Notes: generated by a model from the letters alone, not told the origin. A DNA stretch of 46,141 bases from an uncultured Oscillospiraceae bacterium (GCA_905234425.1 CAJOHR010000003.1:1-46141); one strand, 5' to 3'. Shown: positions 8,937 through 18,082, counted from the first letter of the stretch. Program-made: numbers and translations.

Positions 8937-9587
8937 TTACGGTTGCCCTGTTTTCCCGGTGATCAATTCCGCCGCCAGGGGCAGCGTCTCGATCCAATCA
9001 CAGACCACATGCCAGTCCGGCAGCCGGTGATTCCGGCGCTGGGCATAGATGTTTTTCAGGGCACGGTAGTTGGTGGTCATGCCGGCCATGAGTTCAAAGC
9101 CAGAGGGAAGGTTGTAGAGCAGCTCCAGATAGGCCCGCTTCTTCCCCTCCGGGTCCGTCTGGGCGTCGATGGCGTTGTAAGCGTCCTGGAGCCGCTCCGC
9201 CTCGGCGATCTCCGCGGGGGAGGTGTATTCGTTGCAGAAATCCCCGAGCTTGAACCGGGCGATCCGGTGCATGGTGGACATGGAGGAGATGAAGTTCAGG
9301 AAGGTATACCGCTCCGCCTCCACCCAGGCCTTGTTGGAAATGGTCAGATCAAAGTTGACCACGGCTCCGGTGAGGAACTGGTCGTGGCCGCCCTCCCGGA
9401 TGGAGGAGAGCTTAATTGCCCGGCGAATATGGGGGTTGTCGTAATTTCCCGCCAGACGGTCCGCCCGGATCTGCTCCACGGCAGCCTGAAACGCCTCCTC
9501 GGTGGGAGCCGTTTCCAGCATGGAGTATCCGCTGCGGAAGATGGCGCTGTCCAGCCCGTATATTTCAACATTTTCAATGCTTGCCAT
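8937..9587 (-). CDS. ThyX-like protein lacking the canonical thymidylate synthase motif
   Basis: A 216-residue protein starting at ATG 9587 (MASIENVEIYGLDSAIF), with GAGGGG 7-8 bases upstream. A longer frame reaching 9785 would run through the promoter region and is rejected. Two stretches recall flavin-dependent thymidylate synthase ThyX. One is GGHDQFLTGAVVNFDLTIS (66-84) followed by AERYTFLNFISSMSTMHRIA (91-110), in the position of the region just before the RHRxxSxNExSxR motif. The other is LPSGFELMAGMTTNYRALKN (160-179) followed by YAQRRNHRLPDW, matching the ThyX C-terminal half. The diagnostic RHRxxS...SxRY signature itself is absent (MSTMHRIARF instead). It may be a diverged ThyX-fold protein with another function. 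It is divergent from the thiolase gene. Confidence 0.6.
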   Translation of the reverse strand: MASIENVEIYGLDSAIFRSGYSMLETAPTEEAFQAAVEQIRADRLAGNYDNPHIRRAIKLSSIREGGHDQFLTGAVVNFDLTISNKAWVEAERYTFLNFISSMSTMHRIARFKLGDFCNEYTSPAEIAEAERLQDAYNAIDAQTDPEGKKRAYLELLYNLPSGFELMAGMTTNYRALKNIYAQRRNHRLPDWHVVCDWIETLPLAAELITGKTGQP

Positions 9588-9631
9588 TGTGATCCCCTCT
9601 TTCTCATCATATGAATAAAATCTTCTCCGCC

Positions 9632-9660
9632 ATGATAGCACAAGTTTCCCCGCTTGACAA
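9632..9660 (-). promoter_or_regulatory. sigma-A promoter of the ThyX-like gene
   Basis: On the minus strand, TTGTCA (9660-9655), 17 bases, then TATCAT (9637-9632), 44 bases before the ATG at 9587. Confidence 0.75.
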
Positions 9661-9720
9661 GGAGGAATCCCGGCTTGGAAAAGGACCATCTTTTTTTGGC
9701 ATTTTTGAAAGGGAGAACGG

Positions 9721-9749
9721 TTGACGGATCGGGAATCCTGCCGTATAAT
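9721..9749 (+). promoter_or_regulatory. sigma-A promoter of the thiolase gene
   Basis: TTGACG (9721-9726), 17 bases and a perfect TATAAT (9744-9749). GGAGG at 9796-9800 precedes the ATG at 9809. The strong promoter and ribosome binding site agree with the very GC-biased codon use of the gene. Confidence 0.9.
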
Positions 9750-9808
9750 ATTCCAGTATACACAAAATGCCCTGCTGCGGGGCAAATGATAATTTGGAGG
9801 TATAACGC

Positions 9809-11089
<1,281 letters not shown>

Positions 11090-11112
11090 TCCGGTAACAC
11101 CACATAAATTGA

Positions 11113-11142
11113 GGCGGCGGGGAAATCCCCGCCGCCCTTTTT
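11113..11142 (+). terminator. intrinsic terminator of the thiolase gene
   Basis: A 10-bp GC stem (11113-11122 with 11127-11136), AAAT loop, then CTTTTT. It lies 23 bases after the thiolase stop and just before the end of the convergent CoA-transferase gene. Confidence 0.93.
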
Positions 11143-11147
11143 CCATA

Positions 11148-12488
11148 TTACCGCTTGTTGCTCTTTCTCCAGATCCGCATAGACTCCGCGGAACGGATCA
11201 GGTCCTCCCGGAAGTCCGGGTGCGCCACGGAGATGATTTTCTCCGCCCGCTCCCAGGTGGAGGCGCCCTTCAGATTGACGATGCCATACTCCGTCACCAG
11301 GTAGTGGAGGTTCGCCCGGGTGTCGGTGACGATGGAACCCTCCGTCAGGGTGGGCCGGATCCGGGAGGTCACGCTCCCGTCCTTTCCCTTGACTGTGGAG
11401 GAGCAGCAGATAAAGCTCTTGCCGCCCTTGGACAGGTAAGCTCCAAGCAGGAAGTCCAGCTGACCGCCGGCCCCGGAGATGTGCTTGATGCCGGAGGACT
11501 CGGCGTTGATCTGCCCGAACAGGTCCAAATCCACCGCGTTGTTGATGGACATGAAGTTGTCCAGCTGGGCAATGGTCCTGGCGTCGTTCACGTAGTCCAC
11601 AGGCGCCGTCATACAGGCGGGATTGTTGTGAATAAAATCATAGAGCTTTTTAGTGCCCGCGCCGAAGGCGTAGGTCATGCGGCCCCGGTCCAAAGCTTTT
11701 TTCGCACCGGTGATCTGTCCCGCCTGGGCCATATCGACGAAAGCGTCCACGAACATCTCCGTATGGACTCCCAGATCCCGGAGATCGGAGGCGGCGATGG
11801 CCGCGCCCACCGCATTGGGCATGCCGCCGATGCCAAGCTGGAGGCACGCGCCGTTGGGGATCTCCGGCAGGATCAGGTCCGCCACGGCCTTGTCCACCGC
11901 GGAAGGGGCGGCGGAGCCCAGCTCCCACATGGGCGGATCGCCCCCCTCGACCACATATGTGACATCGGCGATGTTGATCTCCGTGTCCCAGCCTCCCATG
12001 CATTTGGGCATGTTTTTGTTGACCTCCAGGATCACGTGCTCCGAGACCTCGCAAAGCGCCTTCAGGTGGGAGCCGTTGGGGCCGAAGTTGAAGTTGCCGA
12101 ATTCATCCATGGGCGTCACCTGGAACATGGCCACGTTCACAGGGGCGAAATTCTCCCGGTAGTAGCGGGGCAGCTCGGAATACCGCATGGGAATATACCA
12201 GGCCTCTCCCCTGCCTGCCAGCTTCCGGTCCGGTCCGGACATGTGCCAGGAGTTCCAGATAAAGTGATCGGTCAGATCCGGAACGGCGCAGATGGCGGGG
12301 AGCTCGAAGATTACGCCGCCCCGCACCTTCACGTCGATCAGCTCCTCATACCGCTCCGCCAGAGCCTTGTCCAGCGCCCGGGGCGTGCCGGTGCACCAGC
12401 CATAGTCCACCCAGTCCCCCGATTTGACCAGCTTCACCGCGTCGGCGGCAGAGGTCAGCTTTTCCGCATAGAGCTTTTGATAATCCAT
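11148..12488 (-). CDS. CoA-transferase of the butyryl-CoA:acetate / 4-hydroxybutyrate type
   Basis: A 446-residue class I CoA-transferase of the 4-hydroxybutyrate/But family, which moves CoA between acetate and an acyl-CoA through an enzyme-bound glutamyl thioester. [10 protein letters not shown] contains the expected catalytic glutamate (E244), and the glycine loop [20 protein letters not shown] (339-358) forms the CoA site. The loop recalls butyryl-CoA:acetate CoA-transferases of butyrate-producing gut clostridia. Substrate choice between butyrate, 4-hydroxybutyrate and similar acids cannot be settled by eye. ATG 12488 follows GGAAGGATG. A promoter at 12527-12555 and an inverted repeat overlapping its -35 box suggest control. 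It may act together with the convergent thiolase. Confidence 0.9.
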   Translation of the reverse strand: MDYQKLYAEKLTSAADAVKLVKSGDWVDYGWCTGTPRALDKALAERYEELIDVKVRGGVIFELPAICAVPDLTDHFIWNSWHMSGPDRKLAGRGEAWYIPMRYSELPRYYRENFAPVNVAMFQVTPMDEFGNFNFGPNGSHLKALCEVSEHVILEVNKNMPKCMGGWDTEINIADVTYVVEGGDPPMWELGSAAPSAVDKAVADLILPEIPNGACLQLGIGGMPNAVGAAIAASDLRDLGVHTEMFVDAFVDMAQAGQITGAKKALDRGRMTYAFGAGTKKLYDFIHNNPACMTAPVDYVNDARTIAQLDNFMSINNAVDLDLFGQINAESSGIKHISGAGGQLDFLLGAYLSKGGKSFICCSSTVKGKDGSVTSRIRPTLTEGSIVTDTRANLHYLVTEYGIVNLKGASTWERAEKIISVAHPDFREDLIRSAESMRIWRKSNKR

Positions 12489-12526
12489 AGGTCTTCATCC
12501 TTCCGATGCATATCGTTATGGCTTTC

Positions 12527-12555
12527 ACTATACTCCCAATTGCGGATTTTCGCAA
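12527..12555 (-). promoter_or_regulatory. sigma-A promoter of the CoA-transferase gene
   Basis: On the minus strand, TTGCGA (12555-12550), 17 bases, TATAGT (12532-12527). The -35 box lies within an inverted repeat (12539-12556). Confidence 0.8.
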
Positions 12556-12556
12556 T
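12539..12556. promoter_or_regulatory. inverted repeat ATTGCG-N6-CGCAAT, candidate operator
   Basis: A perfect 6-bp-arm inverted repeat overlaps the CoA-transferase -35 box. The half site extended to CGCAATGG (12551-12558) recurs at 12619-12626, inside the spacer of the divergent MATE promoter. One regulator could bind both promoters. The site recalls Rex or other redox operators only loosely; the arm spacing differs. Confidence 0.4.
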
Positions 12557-12606
12557 GGAAAACGCTAAATTATCCCTTAAGATTTATTTCATTTTACAAG
12601 TATCTG

Positions 12607-12635
12607 TTGCATTTTGGGCGCAATGGGGCTATGAT
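12607..12635 (+). promoter_or_regulatory. sigma-A promoter of the MATE transporter gene
   Basis: TTGCAT (12607-12612), 17 bases, TATGAT (12630-12635), 49 bases before the ATG at 12684. Confidence 0.75.
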
Positions 12636-12683
12636 ATAGAAGCGCTGCGGCGCGTCTTTTTATGTCGCAACGAGGTGAATATT

Positions 12684-14072
12684 ATGTCAACCAAACAGGA
12701 GCCGCTGGACCTGACCACCTGCCCCATTACCAGCGGCCTTTTACGTTTTTCCCTGCCGTTTCTGGCCTCCAGCATCCTCCAAACCCTGTACAGTACGGTG
12801 GATACCATCATTGTGGGGCAGTTTGTGGGGTCCGCCGGACTGGCGGCGGTGAACAATGTCAGCTTTATCTGCAACGCTGCCAGCAACATCGGTCTGGGTG
12901 CCAGCGCAGGCTCCGCCGTCATGATCGCCCAGTACTTCGGCGCCAAAAACGACGAGGGCATCCACCGGACCGTGGGAACGGCCCTCTCCATCTCCGCCAT
13001 TACGGCGGTGGTGATCTCCCTGATCGTCTGCCTCTTCGCAAATCCCCTTCTGACCCTGATCCGGATCCCCGCCGAGGCACGGGAGGAGGCCTACGGATAC
13101 CTGATGATCCGGGCGGCCTGTTTTCTGATCTCTTTCTTCTATAATTCCATCACCTCCTTCCTCCGCGGCATGGGCGACTCCAAACGGCCCCTCTATTTCT
13201 CGGCCGTGGCCTCTGTGGCCAACATTTTTCTCGATCTGCTGTTTGTGGGCGGCTTCTCCTGGGGCGCCGCCGGCGCAGCTCTGGCCACGGAGATTTCCGA
13301 AGTTTTCGCCCTGATCTGGGCCTTCCTGTATCTTAAGAAGCATCAGCCCGGCATGCTGACCCTGGACCCGAAGCAGTACCGCATCCACAAGCCCACAGCC
13401 AAGCTGGTCCTGAAGATCGGCGTCCCCTCCTCCTTTCAGTACGTGTTTATCGACCTGAGCTTCGTGTTCGTCAACGCCATCATCAACAGCTACGGCGTCA
13501 TCGCCGCCTCGGCGGTGGCCGTGGGAAGCAAGGTGGTGAATCTGAGTCAGGTGGGCATCTCCGCCCTGGCCACAGGCGTGGGCACCATGTCCGGTCAGAA
13601 CATCGGCGCAGGCAAGCCGGATCGGGCCGAAAAAACCGTTCGGGTGGGCGTCCGGTGCGCCCTGGCCGTGGCCGTGGTCATGTTCGCCATCATTCAGGCC
13701 ATTCCCGGGCCCCTGGTCCGGCTGTTCAACTCCGATCCCGCCGCCCTGGAGGAATCCGTGCGCTGTCTGCGGTATCTGAGCCTTATGGCCTTCCCCTCGG
13801 CCTTCTTCTTCATCTATGTGGCGATCTCCACCGCCGTGGGCTTTACCACTTTCTCCATGTTCTGCCACGTGCTGGACGGAGTTGTAGTGCGGGTCGTGCT
13901 GAGTCTCCTGCTGACCAAGGTGTTCGGCATGGGTCTCGTGGGCGTTTACTTGGGCATGGGCCTGGCGCCCACTCTCTCGGCCATCATCGCAGGGGCCTAC
14001 TTCTACAGCGGCAAGTGGCGGAGCCGGAAGCTGCTGGAGTCCAAAGAACTGGCGGAGGACCCGGCGGGATAG
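12684..14072 (+). CDS. MATE family efflux transporter
   Basis: A 462-residue multidrug and toxic-compound extrusion (MATE) exporter of the MOP superfamily, expected to have 12 membrane helices. The start is ATG 12684 (MSTKQEPLDLTTCPITSGLL) after GAGGTG; the open frame upstream is antisense to the CoA-transferase and is ignored. Typical features are GLLRFSLPFLASSILQTLYS at the N-terminus, DTIIVGQFVGSAGLAAV in helices 1-2, and SFLRGMGDSKRPLYFSAVAS. The second-half repeat contains the segment GVGTMSGQNIGAGKPDRA. The transported substrate cannot be told from sequence. It is probably a single-gene unit; I see no terminator before the glycosyltransferase 93 bases downstream. Confidence 0.95.
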   Translation: MSTKQEPLDLTTCPITSGLLRFSLPFLASSILQTLYSTVDTIIVGQFVGSAGLAAVNNVSFICNAASNIGLGASAGSAVMIAQYFGAKNDEGIHRTVGTALSISAITAVVISLIVCLFANPLLTLIRIPAEAREEAYGYLMIRAACFLISFFYNSITSFLRGMGDSKRPLYFSAVASVANIFLDLLFVGGFSWGAAGAALATEISEVFALIWAFLYLKKHQPGMLTLDPKQYRIHKPTAKLVLKIGVPSSFQYVFIDLSFVFVNAIINSYGVIAASAVAVGSKVVNLSQVGISALATGVGTMSGQNIGAGKPDRAEKTVRVGVRCALAVAVVMFAIIQAIPGPLVRLFNSDPAALEESVRCLRYLSLMAFPSAFFFIYVAISTAVGFTTFSMFCHVLDGVVVRVVLSLLLTKVFGMGLVGVYLGMGLAPTLSAIIAGAYFYSGKWRSRKLLESKELAEDPAG

Positions 14073-14081
14073 AAACCATTT

Positions 14082-14119
14082 CCAAATTTGGATTTGTTCA
14101 CAATTTGTTCACAATTGTG
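14082..14119. repeat. tandem 11-bp repeat flanked by two 10-bp palindromes upstream of a glycosyltransferase gene
   Basis: In order: palindrome CCAAATTTGG (14082-14091), two perfect direct copies of ATTTGTTCACA (14092-14102 and 14103-14113), and palindrome CACAATTGTG (14110-14119). One repeat unit equals one helical turn. A possible -10 box GATAAT follows at 14126-14131; no good -35 box is seen, so the repeats may be an activator or repressor site. Confidence 0.55.
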
Positions 14120-14165
14120 GGATACGATAATGGAAACCTGACCATTGCAGAATTGGAGCGAGAAA

Positions 14166-15188
14166 ATGAAACTGATCACCTTTGCCGTGCCCTGCTACAA
14201 CAGCGCGGCTTATATGGAAAAATGCGTAAACAGTCTGCTGCCTGCCGGGGACCGGGCGGAGATCATATTGATCGACGACGGCTCCACGGACGAGACCCCG
14301 GCCATCTGCGACCGACTGGCCCGGGAGCATCCGGAGATGATCCGGGTGATCCATCAGCCCAACGGCGGCCACGGAGAGGGCGTGAACCAGGGGCTACGGC
14401 ACGCGGCCGGAATGTACTACAAGGTCGTGGATTCCGACGATTGGCTGGATGTGGACTGCCTTCTGAAAATGCTGGACCGGCTGGAGGCATTGTCCCAGAG
14501 CCCTGCGCCTCTGGACCTCATGATCTGCAACTATGTCTACGAGCACTCCGTGGACAACACCAGCCACACCATGGGCTATCGCAACGTATTCCCTGTGGAG
14601 CAGGTATTCACCTGGGAGGACTGCGGCCACTTCCGGCCCAGCCAGTACCTTCTCATGCACTCCGTGGTATACCGTACGGCGCTTTTACGGGAAACGGGGA
14701 TCGAGCTGCCCAAGCACACCTTCTATGTGGACAACATCTTCGTCTTCTATCCCCTGCCTGCCGTGAAATCCATCTACTATATGGATCTGGATCTGTACCG
14801 CTATTTCATCGGCCGGGAGGATCAGTCCGTCAACGAGCAGATCATGATGAAGCGGGTGGATCAGCAGATTCGGGTGACACAGCTCATGTTCGGCTACTAT
14901 GACCTGGACAAGCTGAAAAAGACCCAGCCCAAGCTGGCCAGATATATGTTCCGGTATCTCTCCATGATGCTGGCAATATGCAGCACCCTGCTGAATCTGG
15001 ACGGCTCCCCGGAGGCTTTGGAGAAGAAGCGTCAGCTCTGGGCCGATCTGACAAAAGCCCATCCGGAGCTCCAGCCCAGGCTGAAACGGTTCTCTCTGGC
15101 GGCCATGAGCAATCTCCCCGGCCGGGCCGGACGGCGGGCGGGCGTCAGCGTCTATCGGGTCGCCAACCGGATCTTCAAATTCAACTGA
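14166..15188 (+). CDS. family 2 glycosyltransferase
   Basis: A 340-residue cytosolic GT-A glycosyltransferase (GT2). Residues 1-11 (MKLITFAVPCY) form the first strand. The metal and nucleotide-sugar motifs are IDDGSTDE (36-43) and VDSDDW (88-93). Beyond the catalytic domain is a mostly helical C-terminal part with no clear membrane segment. The start is ATG 14166, with GGAGCG about 8 bases upstream; an in-frame TTG at 14145 has no such site. The acceptor could be a cell-wall or capsular glycan, but that is not shown. An intrinsic terminator follows directly. Confidence 0.9.
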   Translation: MKLITFAVPCYNSAAYMEKCVNSLLPAGDRAEIILIDDGSTDETPAICDRLAREHPEMIRVIHQPNGGHGEGVNQGLRHAAGMYYKVVDSDDWLDVDCLLKMLDRLEALSQSPAPLDLMICNYVYEHSVDNTSHTMGYRNVFPVEQVFTWEDCGHFRPSQYLLMHSVVYRTALLRETGIELPKHTFYVDNIFVFYPLPAVKSIYYMDLDLYRYFIGREDQSVNEQIMMKRVDQQIRVTQLMFGYYDLDKLKKTQPKLARYMFRYLSMMLAICSTLLNLDGSPEALEKKRQLWADLTKAHPELQPRLKRFSLAAMSNLPGRAGRRAGVSVYRVANRIFKFN

Positions 15189-15194
15189 CGACAG

Positions 15195-15228
15195 ACAGGC
15201 CGCCATGGATACATGACGGCCTGTTTTT
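15195..15228 (+). terminator. intrinsic terminator after the glycosyltransferase gene
   Basis: An 8-bp stem ACAGGCCG/CGGCCTGT (15195-15202 with 15217-15224), with further CATG/CATG pairing in the loop, ends in a TTTTT run (15224-15228). Confidence 0.85.
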
Positions 15229-15253
15229 AGATCACACAACGGGAGGATTCCGA

Positions 15254-16165
15254 ATGACTTACAGCGTCTATCAGCTTGCCGGGCTGTTCCTGATCTATTC
15301 CTTTCTGGGCTGGTGTACGGAGGTCTGCTTCTCCGCTCTGATCAAAGGGCAGGTGGTGAACCGGGGGTTTCTCAACGGCCCGGTATGCCCCATCTACGGC
15401 GTGGGCATGCTGGGGGTCCTCCTTCTCCTGGGCCCCGTTTCCGCCAACCTTCCGCTGCTGATTCTGGGAGGCATGATCCTCTGTACGGTGGTGGAGCTGG
15501 TGGGCGGCTGGGTTCTGGAGCGGGTGTTCGAAACCCGCTGGTGGGACTATTCTCAGGAGCCTTTTAACCTGGGCGGCTACATCTGTCTCCGATTTTCCAT
15601 CCTGTGGGGGCTGGCGGTGGCCTTTGTGGTGCGGCTGATCCATCCAGCTCTGTTCCGATTGGTGAATCTGGTCCCCCACACGCCGGGAACGGTATTGGTA
15701 ATCGTTCTGTTCGTGCTGTTCACGGCGGACCTGATCGTGACTCTGGTGACCATCGCCGGACTCAAGCGGCAGCTCCGGGAACTGGAGAAGGTCACCCAGG
15801 GACTCCACGCCCTCAGCGACGCCCTGACAGATCAAATCGGCAGTACCGCTCTGGCCGCGGACGCCAGGCTGGACGGCTGGAAGGAGACGGGCCAGGAGAA
15901 GGTTGCAGCGGGCCGGGAAAAGGTTTCCGCCGCCGTTTCCGCGGGCCAGGAAAAGGTGGCAGAAAGCCGCCGCAGATTGGAGGAGCGGATCACCGGTACA
16001 CGGGAAGAGCTTCAAGCCAGACAGAACGCCCTGGAGGCCCGGCGTAAGGAGTTGTTGGCCCAGGCTAAGGACAGCTTTGGCGCGAAGCGTCTCAGCAAGG
16101 CCTTCCCCGACGGCTGGCGCAATATCCGGCAGCGCCTCGATCCGCCGGACGGCAAGGCGTCCTGA
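15254..16165 (+). CDS. putative CmpB-type (ABC transporter type IV) membrane protein with coiled-coil tail
   Basis: A 303-residue protein. The N-terminal 160 residues contain about five membrane helices and the hallmark LFLIYSFLGWCTEVCFSAL followed by NRGFLNGPVCPIYGVGML. I associate these with the CmpB/ABC-transporter type IV family (PF06541) of clostridia. That name is historical; no ATPase is nearby and the function is unknown. From about residue 170 the protein is soluble and alpha-helical, with repeated GQEKV and GREKV units (about 211-235), suggesting an amphipathic or coiled-coil tail. ATG 15254 follows GGGAGG. Only 25 bases separate it from the upstream terminator, so its own promoter is not obvious. 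Confidence 0.82.
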   Translation: MTYSVYQLAGLFLIYSFLGWCTEVCFSALIKGQVVNRGFLNGPVCPIYGVGMLGVLLLLGPVSANLPLLILGGMILCTVVELVGGWVLERVFETRWWDYSQEPFNLGGYICLRFSILWGLAVAFVVRLIHPALFRLVNLVPHTPGTVLVIVLFVLFTADLIVTLVTIAGLKRQLRELEKVTQGLHALSDALTDQIGSTALAADARLDGWKETGQEKVAAGREKVSAAVSAGQEKVAESRRRLEERITGTREELQARQNALEARRKELLAQAKDSFGAKRLSKAFPDGWRNIRQRLDPPDGKAS

Positions 16166-16175
16166 AATACGCTTA

Positions 16176-16209
16176 CTGCCCCGGACGGTTTGTCCGGGGC
16201 AGCGTTTTT
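16176..16209 (+). terminator. intrinsic terminator between convergent genes
   Basis: An 11-bp stem (16176-16186 with 16192-16202), 5-base loop, then CGTTTTT. It serves the plus-strand gene and touches the stop codon of the convergent spoIIQ-like gene. Confidence 0.92.
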
Positions 16210-16961
16210 CAGGGAAGATAGCTTATGGGGTCCACCGGTGTGCCGTTCTCATAAACCTCAAAGTGGAGATGGGAGGGCTCCGCCGTCTCCAGCAGGGCGC
16301 TGTTTCCCACCTGGCCCAGCACTTCCCCGGCCAGGACCTTGTCCCCCACGGATACGGAGGGCTCCTCCGTCAGGTTGGCGTACAGGGTGGCCAGGTCGCC
16401 GCTGTGGGACACCACCACCACGTTCCCCAGATAGTCGTCCTCATAGACAGCGGTGATGGTGCCGTCCTGGGTGGCGGACACCAGAGCTCCGGCCTCCGCG
16501 GCGATATCCAGGCCCTCATGTGTCCGCCAATCCGCCATGGTCTGGCTGTAGGTCAGGGTGTCCCGGCTGAAGGTGGCCATGACCTCGCCCTGGATGGGCC
16601 ACATCACCACGGGCGTCTCCGCCATGGCCGGCTCATAGGCGTCCTCCATGAGATCGGGGACCTGGGACGCCGTCTCCGAAGCGGCGGGCGTCTGGCTGGG
16701 CGACGCCTGTTTTGCGGTTCCGGACGTCTTGGTCTTCGGCTTTTCCGATGGAGCTGCCGAGACTGCGGGGGCTGCCGCCGCGGTTTTGTTTCCTTCGGCG
16801 CTGATGGCCGGGGACGGGACCGGCGCCATGGTTTCCACGGCGGACTGTCTTGCGGTTTGCACGAATACATAGCCTGAGATACCGACTGCTGCAATGCAGG
16901 CGATCAGGGCTATGTAGTAGCCCTTTCCCGCAAAGCGACTGTTTTTCTTTTCATTTTGCAT
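16209..16961 (-). CDS. spoIIQ: SpoIIQ-like LytM/M23 peptidase-domain protein
   Basis: A 250-residue single-pass membrane protein: short cytosolic basic N-terminus, membrane helix (about 14-34), a Ala/Ser/Thr/Pro-rich linker (50-100), then an extracytoplasmic M23/LytM domain (about 118-250). The zinc ligands of active LytM enzymes are kept: H148 and D152 in THEGLDI, H231 and H233 in SHLHFEV. SpoIIQ is made in the forespore and forms a channel with SpoIIIAH across the engulfment septum. In Bacillus the catalytic site is degenerate, whereas many clostridial versions keep it, as here. The assignment is supported by a sigma-F/G-type promoter at 16981-17010. ATG 16961 follows GGAGG by 8 bases; the upstream GTG (16970) overlaps that site. 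Another M23 protein cannot be fully excluded. Confidence 0.82.
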   Translation of the reverse strand: MQNEKKNSRFAGKGYYIALIACIAAVGISGYVFVQTARQSAVETMAPVPSPAISAEGNKTAAAAPAVSAAPSEKPKTKTSGTAKQASPSQTPAASETASQVPDLMEDAYEPAMAETPVVMWPIQGEVMATFSRDTLTYSQTMADWRTHEGLDIAAEAGALVSATQDGTITAVYEDDYLGNVVVVSHSGDLATLYANLTEEPSVSVGDKVLAGEVLGQVGNSALLETAEPSHLHFEVYENGTPVDPISYLP

Positions 16962-16980
16962 GCTTTGCACCTCCGACCCC

Positions 16981-17010
16981 TATTGTGACCGGAGCCGGTC
17001 CAAAATATAC
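16981..17010 (-). promoter_or_regulatory. sigma-F/sigma-G-type sporulation promoter of the spoIIQ-like gene
   Basis: On the minus strand, GTATA (17010-17006), 15 bases, then GGTCACAATA (16990-16981). This fits the forespore pattern GnATA and GGnnAnAnTR. It is 20 bases upstream of the ATG. No sigma-A-like promoter is seen for this gene. Confidence 0.75.
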
Positions 17011-17048
17011 CTGCAAATGAAAAAACTCTTTTGGGAGCGTAATTGTGC

Positions 17049-17077
17049 TTGCGATTCCATGCGCCTTTGACTATACT
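17049..17077 (+). promoter_or_regulatory. sigma-A promoter of the fumarase subunit gene
   Basis: TTGCGA (17049-17054), 17 bases, TATACT (17072-17077), 26 bases before the ATG at 17103. Confidence 0.78.
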
Positions 17078-17102
17078 GAATAGAGAAAGGACGTGGGACA
17101 AG

Positions 17103-17945
17103 ATGCGTGAGATCACATGCGCGGCGATCTCGGAGCTGGTGGAAAAGCTCTGCGTGGAGGCCGCCACCCTGCTCCCGGCGGACCTCTGCCGGGTCATTGA
17201 AGCCTTGGAGGAAAAAGAGGAAAGCCCTGTGGGCCGGGAGATTTTAAGAGATATTCGGGACAACTACACCCTGGCGAGAAACCGGGGGGTGCCTATCTGC
17301 CAGGATACGGGTATGGCCGTGGTGTTCCTGCGGCTTGGGCAGGAGGTCCATATCACCGGCGGCAGTCTAATGGAGGCCGTAAACGAGGGCGTCCGCAGGG
17401 GCTATGTGGACGGAAAGCTCCGGTGCTCCGTGGTGAAGGACCCGCTCCGCCGGGAGAACACGGGCGACAACACCCCTGCCGTGCTCCATATTGAGATCAC
17501 CGAAGGCGACGAATGCACCGTGACCATTGCCCCCAAGGGCTTCGGCAGCGAAAACATGAGCGCCATGCGGATGTTCACCCCCGCCGCCACCCGGGAGGAT
17601 ATTGAAAACTGGATCGCGGAATGCGTGAACACCGCCGGGAGCAACCCCTGTCCCCCAGTGATCCTTGGCGTGGGCCTGGGCGGGACCATCGAGCAGTGCG
17701 CCCTGGAGGCCAAAAAGGCCCTGCTCGCCCCCATGGATCAGCCCAATCCGGACCCCTATTACGACGACATGGAGCAAAAGACCCTGGAGAAGATCAACCG
17801 CCTCGGCATCGGTCCCCAGGGTATGGGAGGCCGGGTCACAGCCCTGGCCGTCCACATCCGGCCCACTGCCACCCACATTGCGGGGCTGCCCTGCGTGGTG
17901 AACATGAGCTGCCACGCCACCCGCCATGCGGAGGGACATCTATAA
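17103..17945 (+). CDS. fumA: class I fumarate hydratase, alpha subunit (TtdA/FumA type)
   Basis: A 280-residue N-terminal-type subunit of the two-part, oxygen-sensitive [4Fe-4S] fumarase or tartrate dehydratase, which converts fumarate and malate. Conserved cysteines likely to hold the cluster are C66 (PICQDTGMAV), C183 (AGSNPCPPVILGVGLGGT) and C270 (VVNMSCHATRH). KGFGSENMS (145-153) is also typical. ATG 17103 is preceded by AAAGGACG. In most clostridia the beta subunit gene follows directly; here 201 bases without a gene come next, then rimP, so the partner is elsewhere or missing. The choice between fumarase and L-tartrate dehydratase cannot be made from the alpha subunit alone. Confidence 0.9.
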   Translation: MREITCAAISELVEKLCVEAATLLPADLCRVIEALEEKEESPVGREILRDIRDNYTLARNRGVPICQDTGMAVVFLRLGQEVHITGGSLMEAVNEGVRRGYVDGKLRCSVVKDPLRRENTGDNTPAVLHIEITEGDECTVTIAPKGFGSENMSAMRMFTPAATREDIENWIAECVNTAGSNPCPPVILGVGLGGTIEQCALEAKKALLAPMDQPNPDPYYDDMEQKTLEKINRLGIGPQGMGGRVTALAVHIRPTATHIAGLPCVVNMSCHATRHAEGHL

Positions 17946-18024
17946 AATGGGGCTGAAATCTTCCCTTTCCACAAGCGATAGTAAAAAAACAGGCGCAGGC
18001 GTCCCGATTTCTATGGAAAACCCC

Positions 18025-18053
18025 TTGCAATTCCTGAAATAAGGTGCTATAAT
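18025..18053 (+). promoter_or_regulatory. sigma-A promoter of the rimP-nusA-infB operon
   Basis: TTGCAA (18025-18030), 17 bases, perfect TATAAT (18048-18053). Predicted transcript start near 18060 gives a leader of about 87 bases. The stretch 17946-18024 holds nothing else that I recognise. Confidence 0.88.
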
Positions 18054-18082
18054 GCGTCTGTTAGTAGCGTATGAACGATTGA

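Noticed and set aside
12539..12556. Rex binding site at the CoA-transferase promoter
   Set aside because: Rex sites have TTGTGA-type arms with a longer separation; the arms here are ATTGCG/CGCAAT with 6 bases between, so only an unspecified operator is claimed.
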